From positions 124,001 to 188,000 of the forward strand of contig JACKEQ010000005.1 in the NCBI GenBank assembly GCA_020632885.1: 64,000 nt of DNA, given 5' to 3'. The translations under genes were made by a program, and so were the position numbers. Numbering within the stretch: position 1 is the stretch's first letter; each line of letters starts with the position of its first letter. Origin of the DNA: Alphaproteobacteria bacterium. Lineage in GTDB: Bacteria > Myxococcota_A > UBA796 > GCA-2862545. Positions 41,541-48,547 of the stretch are shown one piece after another. Below the pieces are notes generated by a model. That model saw only the letters and a program-made list of their open reading frames with translations, did no database searches and was not told the origin of the DNA.

Positions 41541-43778
41541 CTACTCGGCCTCGCCGAGCAGCGCGACCCCGCTGAACTCCCGGTAGCCGCGGACCATCAC
41601 GTGGAGCGGGCCGGCGGCGGGGTTCTCGAGCGTGCAGGACTCCTCGTTGCCGCTCCGGAAGGGCCGGCAGTCGTACTCCGTCGTGGTGGGCGCGCTGCCC
41701 TGGCGCACGTAGAGGTCGGCATCGCCGGTGCCCCCGCTCATGAGCACGGTGGCCGTGGTGGCTCCCGCGGGCACCTGGAGCGTGAAGTGGGCCTCGCTGC
41801 CCTGGGCGCCCGCGAGGTCACTCTCGTCGAGGGTGCCGCTCTCGCCGCCCGTGACGGTCGTGGCGAGCGTGAGGCCGGAGTACGCGCTCCAGGCGCGGAC
41901 GCCGATGTGCCAGGTGCCGGGGGTGGGGTCGGCGATCGTGCAGGTCTCGTTGCTGCCGCTGCGGAAGGGCCGGCAGTCGTACGTGGCGGTGTCGGGCTCG
42001 GCGCCCTGGCGCACGTAGAGGTCGGCATCGCCGGTGTCGCCCTGGATCTGGACGTTCAGCTCGGTGGCGCCGTTCGGGACCTGGACCGTGAAGTGGTGCC
42101 AGGCGTCCTTCTCGGCCGAGAGGTTCGTGGCGTTCCCGTCGCCGGTGGGCGGCGGGGACGGCGGTGCGGGCACGTCGATCGGCTGGCCCACACCCACCTC
42201 GGCCCACGCGTTGCCCACCGCGGCGTACTCGACACTACCGGCCCCGTAGAGGTCGGCCGCGGCGTGGAGGGTCGCAGCGCGGGCGCCGGCGAAGTCCGTG
42301 GACGACGTCATGTAGTTGTGCAGGGCGCGCCAGTAGACCTGGCCGGCCTTCACGAGGCCGATGCCCTCGACCGTGGTCACCGACTTCGCGGGCTTGGGGT
42401 GGTTGCCGCCCTCGGCGGTCAGGTAGAACGCCAGGTTCGCGATGCCGCTGTTCCAGTGCACACCGCCGGAGTCGGCCGTGCCCGTGTACCGCGTGGAGTA
42501 GTGGTCGCGGCTGCTGGACGACAGCGTGGGGTTGTACATGTACCGCAGAGCGTCGGTGGTCGAGCCGTTCGGCGTGACCACATCCTCGGCGATCTTCCAG
42601 GTGTCCTCGTCGATCCCGCCGTGGACCCAGGCCTCCACGCGCACGCCGAGGATGTCGGAGAACGCCTCGTTGAGCGCGCCCGACTCGCCCTGGTAGGTGA
42701 GGTTCGCGCTGAACTTCGTGACCGCGTGGCCGATCTCGTGGGCCACGACGTCCAGCGACGTCCAGGCACCGCGGGCCGTGCCGTCCCCATCGCCGAAGGT
42801 GATCTGCTGGCCGTTCCAGAAGGCGTTGTTGTAGCTCTGGCCGTAGTGCACCACGACCGTCATGTTGTTCGACTTGAAGCGCGGCCCGCCGCTGCCGTTG
42901 AAGCCCTGCCAGTCGTGGGTCTGGTCGAGGAAGGCGAAGGTGCGCTCGGTGGCCCAGTGGGCGTCCACCGCCGCCGCGTCGTCCGTGAAGGCCTGGGTGG
43001 GCGAGGTGATCGGGATCATCTGGTTCTTGTCGAAGGACGCGCCCGTCGCACGCGTGGCGTTCTGGTAGCTGTAGGTGGCCCAGCCGCTGCCGTAGCCCGA
43101 GCCCTCCAGCGCCCACCGACCGCCGCTGGACTCGACCTGGAACGTGATCGGCCCGTTGTAGGGCGTGTCGGCCGAGCCGATGGCCTGGAGCTCCTCGAGC
43201 TGGAAGAGCATGTCGCCGTACTTGGCGTCCATGAACACCATCGGCATCGTGGAGCGCTCCGTGCCGTCCATCCGCTCGATGCTCACGGCCCAGGCGAGGT
43301 GGTCCTCGCCCTCGTGCCGCACCACGAGGAGCTTCGCGTGGGGCATGTTGGTGACGTCCGCCCACCCGCCGGTGAGCTCGACGGCCGCCTCGATGGACTC
43401 CTCGTCCGTGTAGTTCGCGAGGGCATCGGTCACGGCGATGTCGCGCACCAGGCTGTCGGACACCGCGCTGACCACGCCGTTGGGCTTCACATGCACGATG
43501 CTCTCGCCGCCGAAGACCGGAACGCCGCCGACCGACTGGGTGATCTTCACGTGGGCCGTGGAGAGCGCGTCGATGTGCACCTTCTCCGTCCAGAGCTCGC
43601 CGACCCCGACGAGCCGCTCGGAGGCCTCGAGGTGCTCGTAGGCGATCGCCTCCGCGAGGGTCTCCTCCTCCGCACTCCCCGAGGGGAACAGGTTCTCGGC
43701 GAAGACGGGCGTGGGCGCGTCGAGGCCGGAGGAGCTGCAGGCAGCGAGGAAGGCGAGAACGAAGACGGAGCGGGACAA
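41541..43778 (-). CDS. M4 (thermolysin-like) metalloprotease with two PPC domains
   Basis: A 745-residue lipoprotein-like secreted protease: (M)SRSVFVLAFLAAC leader, then a FTP/PepSY propeptide (about 50-230), then the catalytic domain with HEIGH (H347, E348, H351) and the downstream zinc glutamate in GALNEAFSDILG, plus the catalytic-histidine region HYSTRYTGTADSGGVHWNSGIAN. The last 200 residues are two PPC (pre-peptidase C-terminal) domains that are near copies (GDADLYVRQG ... YDCRPFRSGSNETC and GDADLYVRQG ... YDCRPFRSGNEESC). It degrades extracellular protein after self-processing. Start TTG 43778 is set by GGAGG five bases upstream. The M4 family call is very firm. Confidence 0.93.
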   Translation of the reverse strand: MSRSVFVLAFLAACSSSGLDAPTPVFAENLFPSGSAEEETLAEAIAYEHLEASERLVGVGELWTEKVHIDALSTAHVKITQSVGGVPVFGGESIVHVKPNGVVSAVSDSLVRDIAVTDALANYTDEESIEAAVELTGGWADVTNMPHAKLLVVRHEGEDHLAWAVSIERMDGTERSTMPMVFMDAKYGDMLFQLEELQAIGSADTPYNGPITFQVESSGGRWALEGSGYGSGWATYSYQNATRATGASFDKNQMIPITSPTQAFTDDAAAVDAHWATERTFAFLDQTHDWQGFNGSGGPRFKSNNMTVVVHYGQSYNNAFWNGQQITFGDGDGTARGAWTSLDVVAHEIGHAVTKFSANLTYQGESGALNEAFSDILGVRVEAWVHGGIDEDTWKIAEDVVTPNGSTTDALRYMYNPTLSSSSRDHYSTRYTGTADSGGVHWNSGIANLAFYLTAEGGNHPKPAKSVTTVEGIGLVKAGQVYWRALHNYMTSSTDFAGARAATLHAAADLYGAGSVEYAAVGNAWAEVGVGQPIDVPAPPSPPPTGDGNATNLSAEKDAWHHFTVQVPNGATELNVQIQGDTGDADLYVRQGAEPDTATYDCRPFRSGSNETCTIADPTPGTWHIGVRAWSAYSGLTLATTVTGGESGTLDESDLAGAQGSEAHFTLQVPAGATTATVLMSGGTGDADLYVRQGSAPTTTEYDCRPFRSGNEESCTLENPAAGPLHVMVRGYREFSGVALLGEAE
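41698..41730. repeat. 33-base direct repeat (copy 1) encoding PPC segment
   Basis: Identical over 33 bases to 42004-42036, 306 bases away. It encodes the DADLYVRQG segment of the second PPC domain. Together the copies show a recent tandem domain duplication. Confidence 0.9.
42004..42036. repeat. 33-base direct repeat (copy 2) encoding PPC segment
   Basis: Second copy of the 33-base repeat, encoding the same segment of the first PPC domain in the M4 protease. Confidence 0.9.
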
Positions 43779-43783
43779 GAAGA

Positions 43784-43788
43784 CCTCC
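43784..43788 (-). promoter_or_regulatory. Shine-Dalgarno setting a TTG start
   Basis: GGAGG on the minus strand ends five bases before the TTG at 43778. The next upstream start candidate would lie within or before it, so it fixes the M4 protease start. Confidence 0.7.
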
Positions 43789-43794
43789 GAGATA

Positions 43795-43812
43795 CACAAT
43801 GCCCGTTCGGGC
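43795..43812 (-). promoter_or_regulatory. Shared 16-base motif, protease copy, with perfect palindrome
   Basis: CCGAACGGGCATTGTG (43810-43795, minus strand) is identical to the copy upstream of the toxin gene. Here it is extended to the perfect 12-base palindrome GCCCGTTCGGGC at 43801-43812, 17 bases or more before the M4 start codon. It is a candidate operator. Confidence 0.4.
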
Positions 43813-43878
43813 GACGCCCTCTACCCCACCCGACCCGGAGGTGGGACGAAAAAACAGAACCGCGGATCCGAAAAACGC

Positions 43879-45426
43879 ATGGCCCAACCTGAAGCCTCCG
43901 ACCTGCTCGCCCTCGTCGCCCCCTCGCTCCGCGCCGGAGGGCTACCGCCCGTGCAGACCCTCGCGGACGGGCCCGGCGACGCCGAGCACCTCGGGTACAC
44001 CGCGGTGCTGCTCGGCGGCCGCGAGCTCCGGGTGCTCGTGCCCCGCCAGGGTCTCGTGCGTCGTCCTGTCGAGCACGCGCGGGCCGCCCACGAGGAGCTC
44101 AAGCGGAGCGGTTGGCCGGTGCCCGAGGTGTTCCGCACGGTGTGGTCGGACGCGCTGGGCGATCGGATCCTGATCCGGTCGCCCCCGGCGGGCCAGCAGG
44201 CCGCCGCCCTCGCCGAGCGCGGGATCCTCGACCGCGCCGAGCTGCTCGACGGTCTCGCGGGCCTCCTCGCCCGCCGCGGCACCCAGCACGGGCCGGCCGG
44301 TGTCGCCGACGAGGGCTTCCTGCCGGCGTCCTCGTTCCGGGACGTGCTCCACCAGCTCCTCCTCGACACCGACCGGGCCGTGCGCGCCGTGGGTCTGGAC
44401 GCCGGGCCGGCCGTCCCCGAGGTCGTCGGCCGCTTCGCCGCCGCCCTCGACGCGGTCGAGCTCCCCGAGGGGAACGCGCTCACCCACGGTGCGCTGTCCC
44501 TCGAGCACGTCTGGATGGGCGAGGAGGGCGTGGCCGAGGTCACGGGCTGGACACGCGCGATGCGGGGTGACCCCCTCTACGACGTGGGCGGCCTGCTGGG
44601 CATCGGCGAGGACGCCGTGCACGCAGCCCTCCTGGCGATCGAGCAGCCCGACGACCCCGACCGGCTCGCCCTCGGGTGGTTCGGTGCCGCTCTCGGTGCC
44701 CTCGCCCACGCGGCCTCGAGGATGTCCACCGCGGGAGGGGCCGAGCGCAGCGCCATCGCCACGGGAGCGCGGCAGGCGCTGGAGCGGGCCCTGGACCTCG
44801 CTCCGGCCGGCTGGGCCTGTCCCACCGTCACGCCCTCACCGCCAGGCGTGTGGCTGCGGATCACGGACGTGGCCCGGTCGCTCCCTCCGCCCGATCGGCG
44901 GGATCTGGCCCATGTGGCCGGTGCCGTCGCGGCCCTCGACGTCCCGTCGTGGAGCCCGGAGGTGGCCCGCGCGGTCGCCCATCGCCACCTGGACGCCCTG
45001 CGCCCGCGGCTGCTCGCCCCGCCCGACGATCCCGAGGAGGCCGAGGTCCCCTCGGATCGCGTGCTCGCACGCATCCAGGACGCCGCCTTCGATGCCTTCG
45101 GAGGCTGGCCCCCCACGGGCTTCCTCGGTGGCCTGGCCGCCTGGGACGCGCGGATCTGGCCGCCTCCGCCCACCGACGCGTTCGAGTCGCTGCGCGAGCG
45201 GTGTGTGCTCGCGTGGGCCGGCGACGATCAGGACGCCTCCGACCTCCTGGACACCTGGGACATGCTCTCCTGGCGCATCGAGGAGCCGCTCGCGTGGGAC
45301 GAGGCCCTGGAGCGGGCCCGCGTGTCCCGCGATCCCCTCGACGTCTGCCGTGTGCTCGGCGCCGCCAGCCTCACCGGCGGCCCCCCGCTCGGGGACGTGC
45401 TGGCCGTGCTCTTCTCTGCAGGCTGA
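43879..45426 (+). CDS. APH-like phosphotransferase-fold protein
   Basis: A 515-residue soluble protein. The first 300 residues follow the aminoglycoside-phosphotransferase fold, with a catalytic-loop-like NALTHGALSLEHVWMGEEG and a following DPLYDVGGLLGIGEDAV that aligns with the metal-binding segment. However, the catalytic-loop HGDxxxxN is altered to HGALSLEH and the DFE/DWD aspartate is replaced (VTGWTRAM), so it may be a pseudokinase. The C-terminal 200 residues are helical with no recognised domain. ATG 43879 is preceded by an A-rich stretch. It is divergent from the M4 protease gene, about 100 bases apart. Confidence 0.6.
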   Translation: MAQPEASDLLALVAPSLRAGGLPPVQTLADGPGDAEHLGYTAVLLGGRELRVLVPRQGLVRRPVEHARAAHEELKRSGWPVPEVFRTVWSDALGDRILIRSPPAGQQAAALAERGILDRAELLDGLAGLLARRGTQHGPAGVADEGFLPASSFRDVLHQLLLDTDRAVRAVGLDAGPAVPEVVGRFAAALDAVELPEGNALTHGALSLEHVWMGEEGVAEVTGWTRAMRGDPLYDVGGLLGIGEDAVHAALLAIEQPDDPDRLALGWFGAALGALAHAASRMSTAGGAERSAIATGARQALERALDLAPAGWACPTVTPSPPGVWLRITDVARSLPPPDRRDLAHVAGAVAALDVPSWSPEVARAVAHRHLDALRPRLLAPPDDPEEAEVPSDRVLARIQDAAFDAFGGWPPTGFLGGLAAWDARIWPPPPTDAFESLRERCVLAWAGDDQDASDLLDTWDMLSWRIEEPLAWDEALERARVSRDPLDVCRVLGAASLTGGPPLGDVLAVLFSAG

Positions 45427-45447
45427 GCGATCGACGGGGTCGGTCGG

Positions 45448-45477
45448 TTGACGGTCGCTCCGATGTCGATCCATACT
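45448..45477 (+). promoter_or_regulatory. Sigma-70-like promoter for the 59-residue gene
   Basis: TTGACG (45448-45453), an 18-base spacer, then CATACT (45472-45477), about 58 bases before the ATG at 45536. It is the best consensus-like promoter in the window. A second TTGACG-like TTGACGTG occurs just downstream. Confidence 0.55.
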
Positions 45478-45535
45478 GTTGACGTGCCCGGACGTTGCGG
45501 GCGCACCTTTGTCCTTGCTGTTGCCGGAGGCTTCC

Positions 45536-45715
45536 ATGTCGAGCTTCGACCGCCGTTCTGTGTTCGCCGACGATCTCCGCGGGAACGACCGCACCCCCAC
45601 GCCTTCCGAGCGCCGTCGCTCCGAGTGCCGCGACATCGACGACCTCTTCGGGGACGACGCGCCGCCGTCCGCCCAGAAGGAGCGTCAGGGCCGGATGCGC
45701 ATCCGCACCTGGTGA
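45536..45715 (+). CDS. Small hypothetical protein (59 residues)
   Basis: A short ORF, MSSFDRRSVFADDLRGNDR ..., highly charged, rich in Arg, Asp and Ser, with no membrane segment or signal. Translation is supported by GGAGG five bases before ATG 45536 and by a good sigma-70-like promoter 60-90 bases upstream. The three acidic clusters (FADDLRG, DIDDLFGDDAP) and C-terminal basic patch (RMRIRTW) suggest a disordered regulator or binding partner. Its stop is three bases before the oleC stop on the opposite strand. I cannot name it. Confidence 0.5.
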   Translation: MSSFDRRSVFADDLRGNDRTPTPSERRRSECRDIDDLFGDDAPPSAQKERQGRMRIRTW

Positions 45716-45718
45716 CCC

Positions 45719-47362
45719 TCAGCGGAGCTGGCGGGTGGCCCAGGTCCGGAGGTCGCCGCGCCGGATCTTCGAGTTGTGACGGGCGTCGGTCGGGAACCCG
45801 GGGTGTGGGAGCACCTGGGCGAACACGTGCTCGTAGGGCGTGCCCACGGTGAGGGCCTTCAGGGCGTCCGCCGTGCCGGGCGTGAACGTCTTGCCCTTCT
45901 GCATCTCGACGATCAGCACGGGCTCTTCGGCGCCGGGCTCGCCCACACCCACCAGCGCGGTGCGGAAGACGTCCGGGTGCTCGTTGGTGATGCCCTCGAC
46001 CGGCACGCACGGCAGCATGCCGTCCTTCGTCTGGAGCCGGTGCGACTTGCGGCCGCAGAACCAGATCCGGCCCTGGGGGTCGAGGTAGCCGAGGTCGCCC
46101 ATGCGGTGCAGGATGCGCTCGCCGTCGCGGATCTTGCTGCTCGCGTTGCCCTCGGGGGACTCCTTGTAGTCCACGCTCACCTGGCCGCCGCTCACGACGA
46201 TCTCGCCGATCTCGCCGTCGGGGAGCCGGAGATCCTCCGACCAGGCGGGGATGGCGTCGTCGGTCACGCGCGCGATGCGCACGTCGATGCCGGGTGCGGG
46301 GTGTCCCACGCAGGTGCCCGCTCCGCGCGCGGTCTTCTCGAGGCAGTCGCCCATCAGCTCGGCGCTGCCGATGTGGCTGACGGGGATGGCCTCGGTGGCC
46401 CCGTAGGGCGTGTGGAACTCGACGCCGTCCCGCAGCAGGGGCGCGAAGGCCCGCACCATCTCCGGGGGCGTGGGCGCGCCGGTGGTGATGGCCTTGTCGA
46501 GGCTCTCGAGCTTCCAGCCCTTCTGCTGGCAGAACGGGGCCACCCGACGCCAGATGATGGGCGATGCGAACGCCATCTTCGCCTGGTGGTGGCGGATGGC
46601 GGTGGCGAAGGCCTCGGGCGGCGCCTTGGCGGGCTTGGACAGGTCGATGGCCGGGATGACGGCCGTGTGGCCCCAGCAGAGGTCGTAGATCGCGAAGGCC
46701 GCGAAGGCCTGCACGCTCACGTCGCCCGCCTTCATGTCCATCATCTCGCGGATGGACTTCACGGCCGTGTCCCACATGCCCTGGTGGTAGGCGACGCCCT
46801 TCGGCGTGCCGGTGGACCCCGAGGTGAACGCGATGGCCGCGTCGTCCATGAACCCGAGCTGGGCGAGCTCGAACGGGGTGTCGCCGGGCTCCAGGCAGTC
46901 TGCGAGCCGGTGGCCGCCCCACCAGAGCTTCGTGCCCACCGTGATGAAGATCTCGGCCCCCGCGAACGGCTTGCGCACGAAGGTCCGCACGACGTGCACG
47001 GCCGGGATGGCGATCACCACGCGGCACCCGATCTGCTCGATGCAGGCGAGCAGGTTCTTCGGACCCATGCCGGGGTCCATGATCACGGGAACCGCACCGA
47101 CCTTGAACAGGGCGAAGAGCACGACCCAGAGGTCGAGCTCGGGCTTCATGAGCATGAGCACCCGGTCACCGCGGCGCACACCCTTCGCGGACAGCCCACG
47201 GGCATAGGCGTCGCTGCGCTGCTCGAACTGCGCGTAGGTCAGCGTGTCCCAGGCCGGGGACGACGCGCTGTACGCGCGGCTCGGGAACAGCAGGGCCGGC
47301 TGGTCGGGGCGCTCCGCGGCGTGCCGGCGCGTGTGGGTGGCGACGTTGAACCAGTCGGGCAT
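45719..47362 (-). CDS. oleC: OleC-like AMP-dependent synthetase (beta-lactone synthetase type)
   Basis: A 547-residue adenylate-forming enzyme. The P-loop-like motif FTSGSTGTPKG lies near residues 175-185, then YGATEAIP, the GDLGYLD aspartate block and the C-terminal tail FPTDARHNSKIRRGDLRTWA. The early GAVPVIMDPGMGPKNLLACIE and the tail are those of OleC, which turns 2-alkyl-3-hydroxyalkanoates into beta-lactones in head-to-head olefin synthesis. Generic acyl-CoA ligases usually have a lysine-containing KxxGK tail instead. Start ATG 47362 has GGAGGACCG upstream. A fatty acyl-CoA ligase remains a possible alternative. An oleD-like gene lies 3 kb further on, but no oleA or oleB is in the window. 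Confidence 0.72.
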   Translation of the reverse strand: MPDWFNVATHTRRHAAERPDQPALLFPSRAYSASSPAWDTLTYAQFEQRSDAYARGLSAKGVRRGDRVLMLMKPELDLWVVLFALFKVGAVPVIMDPGMGPKNLLACIEQIGCRVVIAIPAVHVVRTFVRKPFAGAEIFITVGTKLWWGGHRLADCLEPGDTPFELAQLGFMDDAAIAFTSGSTGTPKGVAYHQGMWDTAVKSIREMMDMKAGDVSVQAFAAFAIYDLCWGHTAVIPAIDLSKPAKAPPEAFATAIRHHQAKMAFASPIIWRRVAPFCQQKGWKLESLDKAITTGAPTPPEMVRAFAPLLRDGVEFHTPYGATEAIPVSHIGSAELMGDCLEKTARGAGTCVGHPAPGIDVRIARVTDDAIPAWSEDLRLPDGEIGEIVVSGGQVSVDYKESPEGNASSKIRDGERILHRMGDLGYLDPQGRIWFCGRKSHRLQTKDGMLPCVPVEGITNEHPDVFRTALVGVGEPGAEEPVLIVEMQKGKTFTPGTADALKALTVGTPYEHVFAQVLPHPGFPTDARHNSKIRRGDLRTWATRQLR

Positions 47363-47442
47363 CGGTCCTCCGGGCCGGTGGCCGTAGCATGGTCCAGCGC
47401 GCCGGGCCCGCAAGGGAGGCTATGCTCGGAGAGGAGGGCTCG

Positions 47443-48000
47443 ATGCAGGCGCTGACGGAGATGACGCTGGACGAATACCTCGCCGTCCTCGAGTGGCCCG
47501 CGGAGCGCGTGGAGTGGATGGACGGCAGGGCCTGGGCCATGTCGGGCTCGACCGCCCGCCATGCGGCGGTCACCGTGAACGTGCTCGGCCACCTCGTCGC
47601 CGCCCTGCGAGGCACGGGTTGCCGCGCCATCAACGGTGATCAGCGCGTGAACATCGACCTGGCCGGCTCCTGGCTCTACCCCGACGCGGGTGTGGTGTGC
47701 GGCGACTTCGTGTACGCGGAGAACGACCGCCACTCCATCACCAATCCTACCGTCTTGATCGAGGTCCTCTCGCCCTCGACCCGAGACTTTGATCAAGGAG
47801 CCAAGTTCGATTGCTACCGCAGGCTCGCGTCCCTCCAGCACTACGTGCTCGTCGATCCCGAGACGCGCCACGTCATCCACCTGGCCCGTCAGGCCGGTGG
47901 CTGGTTCCGCCTGGACATCGAGGAGGGCGCAGTCGACCTCTCCGGTGTCGGCATCCAGATCCCCCTGGACGCCATCTACGCCGACCTCGACGCCGTCTGA
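47443..48000 (+). CDS. Uma2 family endonuclease-like protein (DUF820)
   Basis: A 185-residue protein of the Uma2/DUF820 family, PD-(D/E)xK-fold putative nucleases common in cyanobacteria and other bacteria. It has MTLDEYLAVLEWPAERVEWMDG, the catalytic-type aspartate in YPDAGVVCG, the acidic residue in LIEVLSPSTRDFD, and the basic partner in QGAKFDCYRRLASLQHYVLVDPE. The function of the family is not established. The start is ATG 47443 behind GAGGAGGG. It sits alone between oleC and the VOC gene; its 3' end is one base from the convergent VOC stop. Confidence 0.85.
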   Translation: MQALTEMTLDEYLAVLEWPAERVEWMDGRAWAMSGSTARHAAVTVNVLGHLVAALRGTGCRAINGDQRVNIDLAGSWLYPDAGVVCGDFVYAENDRHSITNPTVLIEVLSPSTRDFDQGAKFDCYRRLASLQHYVLVDPETRHVIHLARQAGGWFRLDIEEGAVDLSGVGIQIPLDAIYADLDAV

Positions 48001-48001
48001 C

Positions 48002-48505
48002 CTACCGGGCTCGCCACGCGTCGTAGAGGTCCCGCGGCCACTTCCGACCCGGCGTCAGCCCGTCGGCCTCCACGAGCTCCCGACGCACGCGGTCGTACGC
48101 GTAGCAGTTCAGCTCGTACCGGTTGCCCCAGGGGTCACTGAAGTCGATCGCCCAGCAGAGATCGAAGTCCACGAGGTCGCCGGCCGTCAGGGGCCCACCG
48201 TCCGCGCCTGGGATGCCGTTGGGCAGCGACCGCACGAAGGCCATGAACGCCTCGGGCTCCACGCTGAACGCGATGCCATGGGTGAGCGGGACCATCGGGT
48301 GGCCCTCCGTCGCCTCGAACAGCGCCAGGGTCGTGCGCCCGCCGTCCGCCGAGATCTGCAGCGGCCCCCCCTCGAAGCCCCGGGCCCAGAACGCCAGGTC
48401 CTCCACCGGCTCGAAGCCGAGGTGCTCCGCGTACCAGCGCGCCGCGGCCGCCCGGTCCGGCACCCGCACGTGCACGTGGTCCAACCGACCCATCCTGAAC
48501 GCCAT
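48002..48505 (-). CDS. VOC (glyoxalase/bleomycin-resistance) family protein
   Basis: A 167-residue member of the vicinal-oxygen-chelate superfamily. The first beta-alpha-beta module is RLDHVHVRVPDRAAAARWYAEHLGFE, and the second begins LTHGIAFSVEPEAFMAFVRSL with DPWGNRYELNCYAYD near the end. Metal ligands would be the first histidine and the glutamate in YELNC. Members range from glyoxalases and extradiol dioxygenases to antibiotic-binding proteins; the substrate is unknown. ATG 48505 has GGAGG five bases upstream; ATGs at 48493 and 48517 are alternatives. Confidence 0.8.
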   Translation of the reverse strand: MAFRMGRLDHVHVRVPDRAAAARWYAEHLGFEPVEDLAFWARGFEGGPLQISADGGRTTLALFEATEGHPMVPLTHGIAFSVEPEAFMAFVRSLPNGIPGADGGPLTAGDLVDFDLCWAIDFSDPWGNRYELNCYAYDRVRRELVEADGLTPGRKWPRDLYDAWRAR

Positions 48506-48547
48506 GCCCACCTCCATGCGAACGTGGGTATCGGAGGATCCGGGCAG

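Noticed and set aside
41698..42036. Identical 33-base blocks considered as a CRISPR or mobile element
   Set aside because: Only two copies, both in frame inside one gene and encoding duplicated PPC domains; no leader, spacers or transposase.
43825..43845. CCCACC / GGTGGG inverted repeat considered as a terminator
   Set aside because: It lies between two divergent starts, and no T-run follows in the right direction on either strand.
41601..43892. 763-codon plus-strand frame opposite the M4 protease
   Set aside because: Shadow of a certain gene on the minus strand; composition is Arg/Gly/His/Val and no motif is present.
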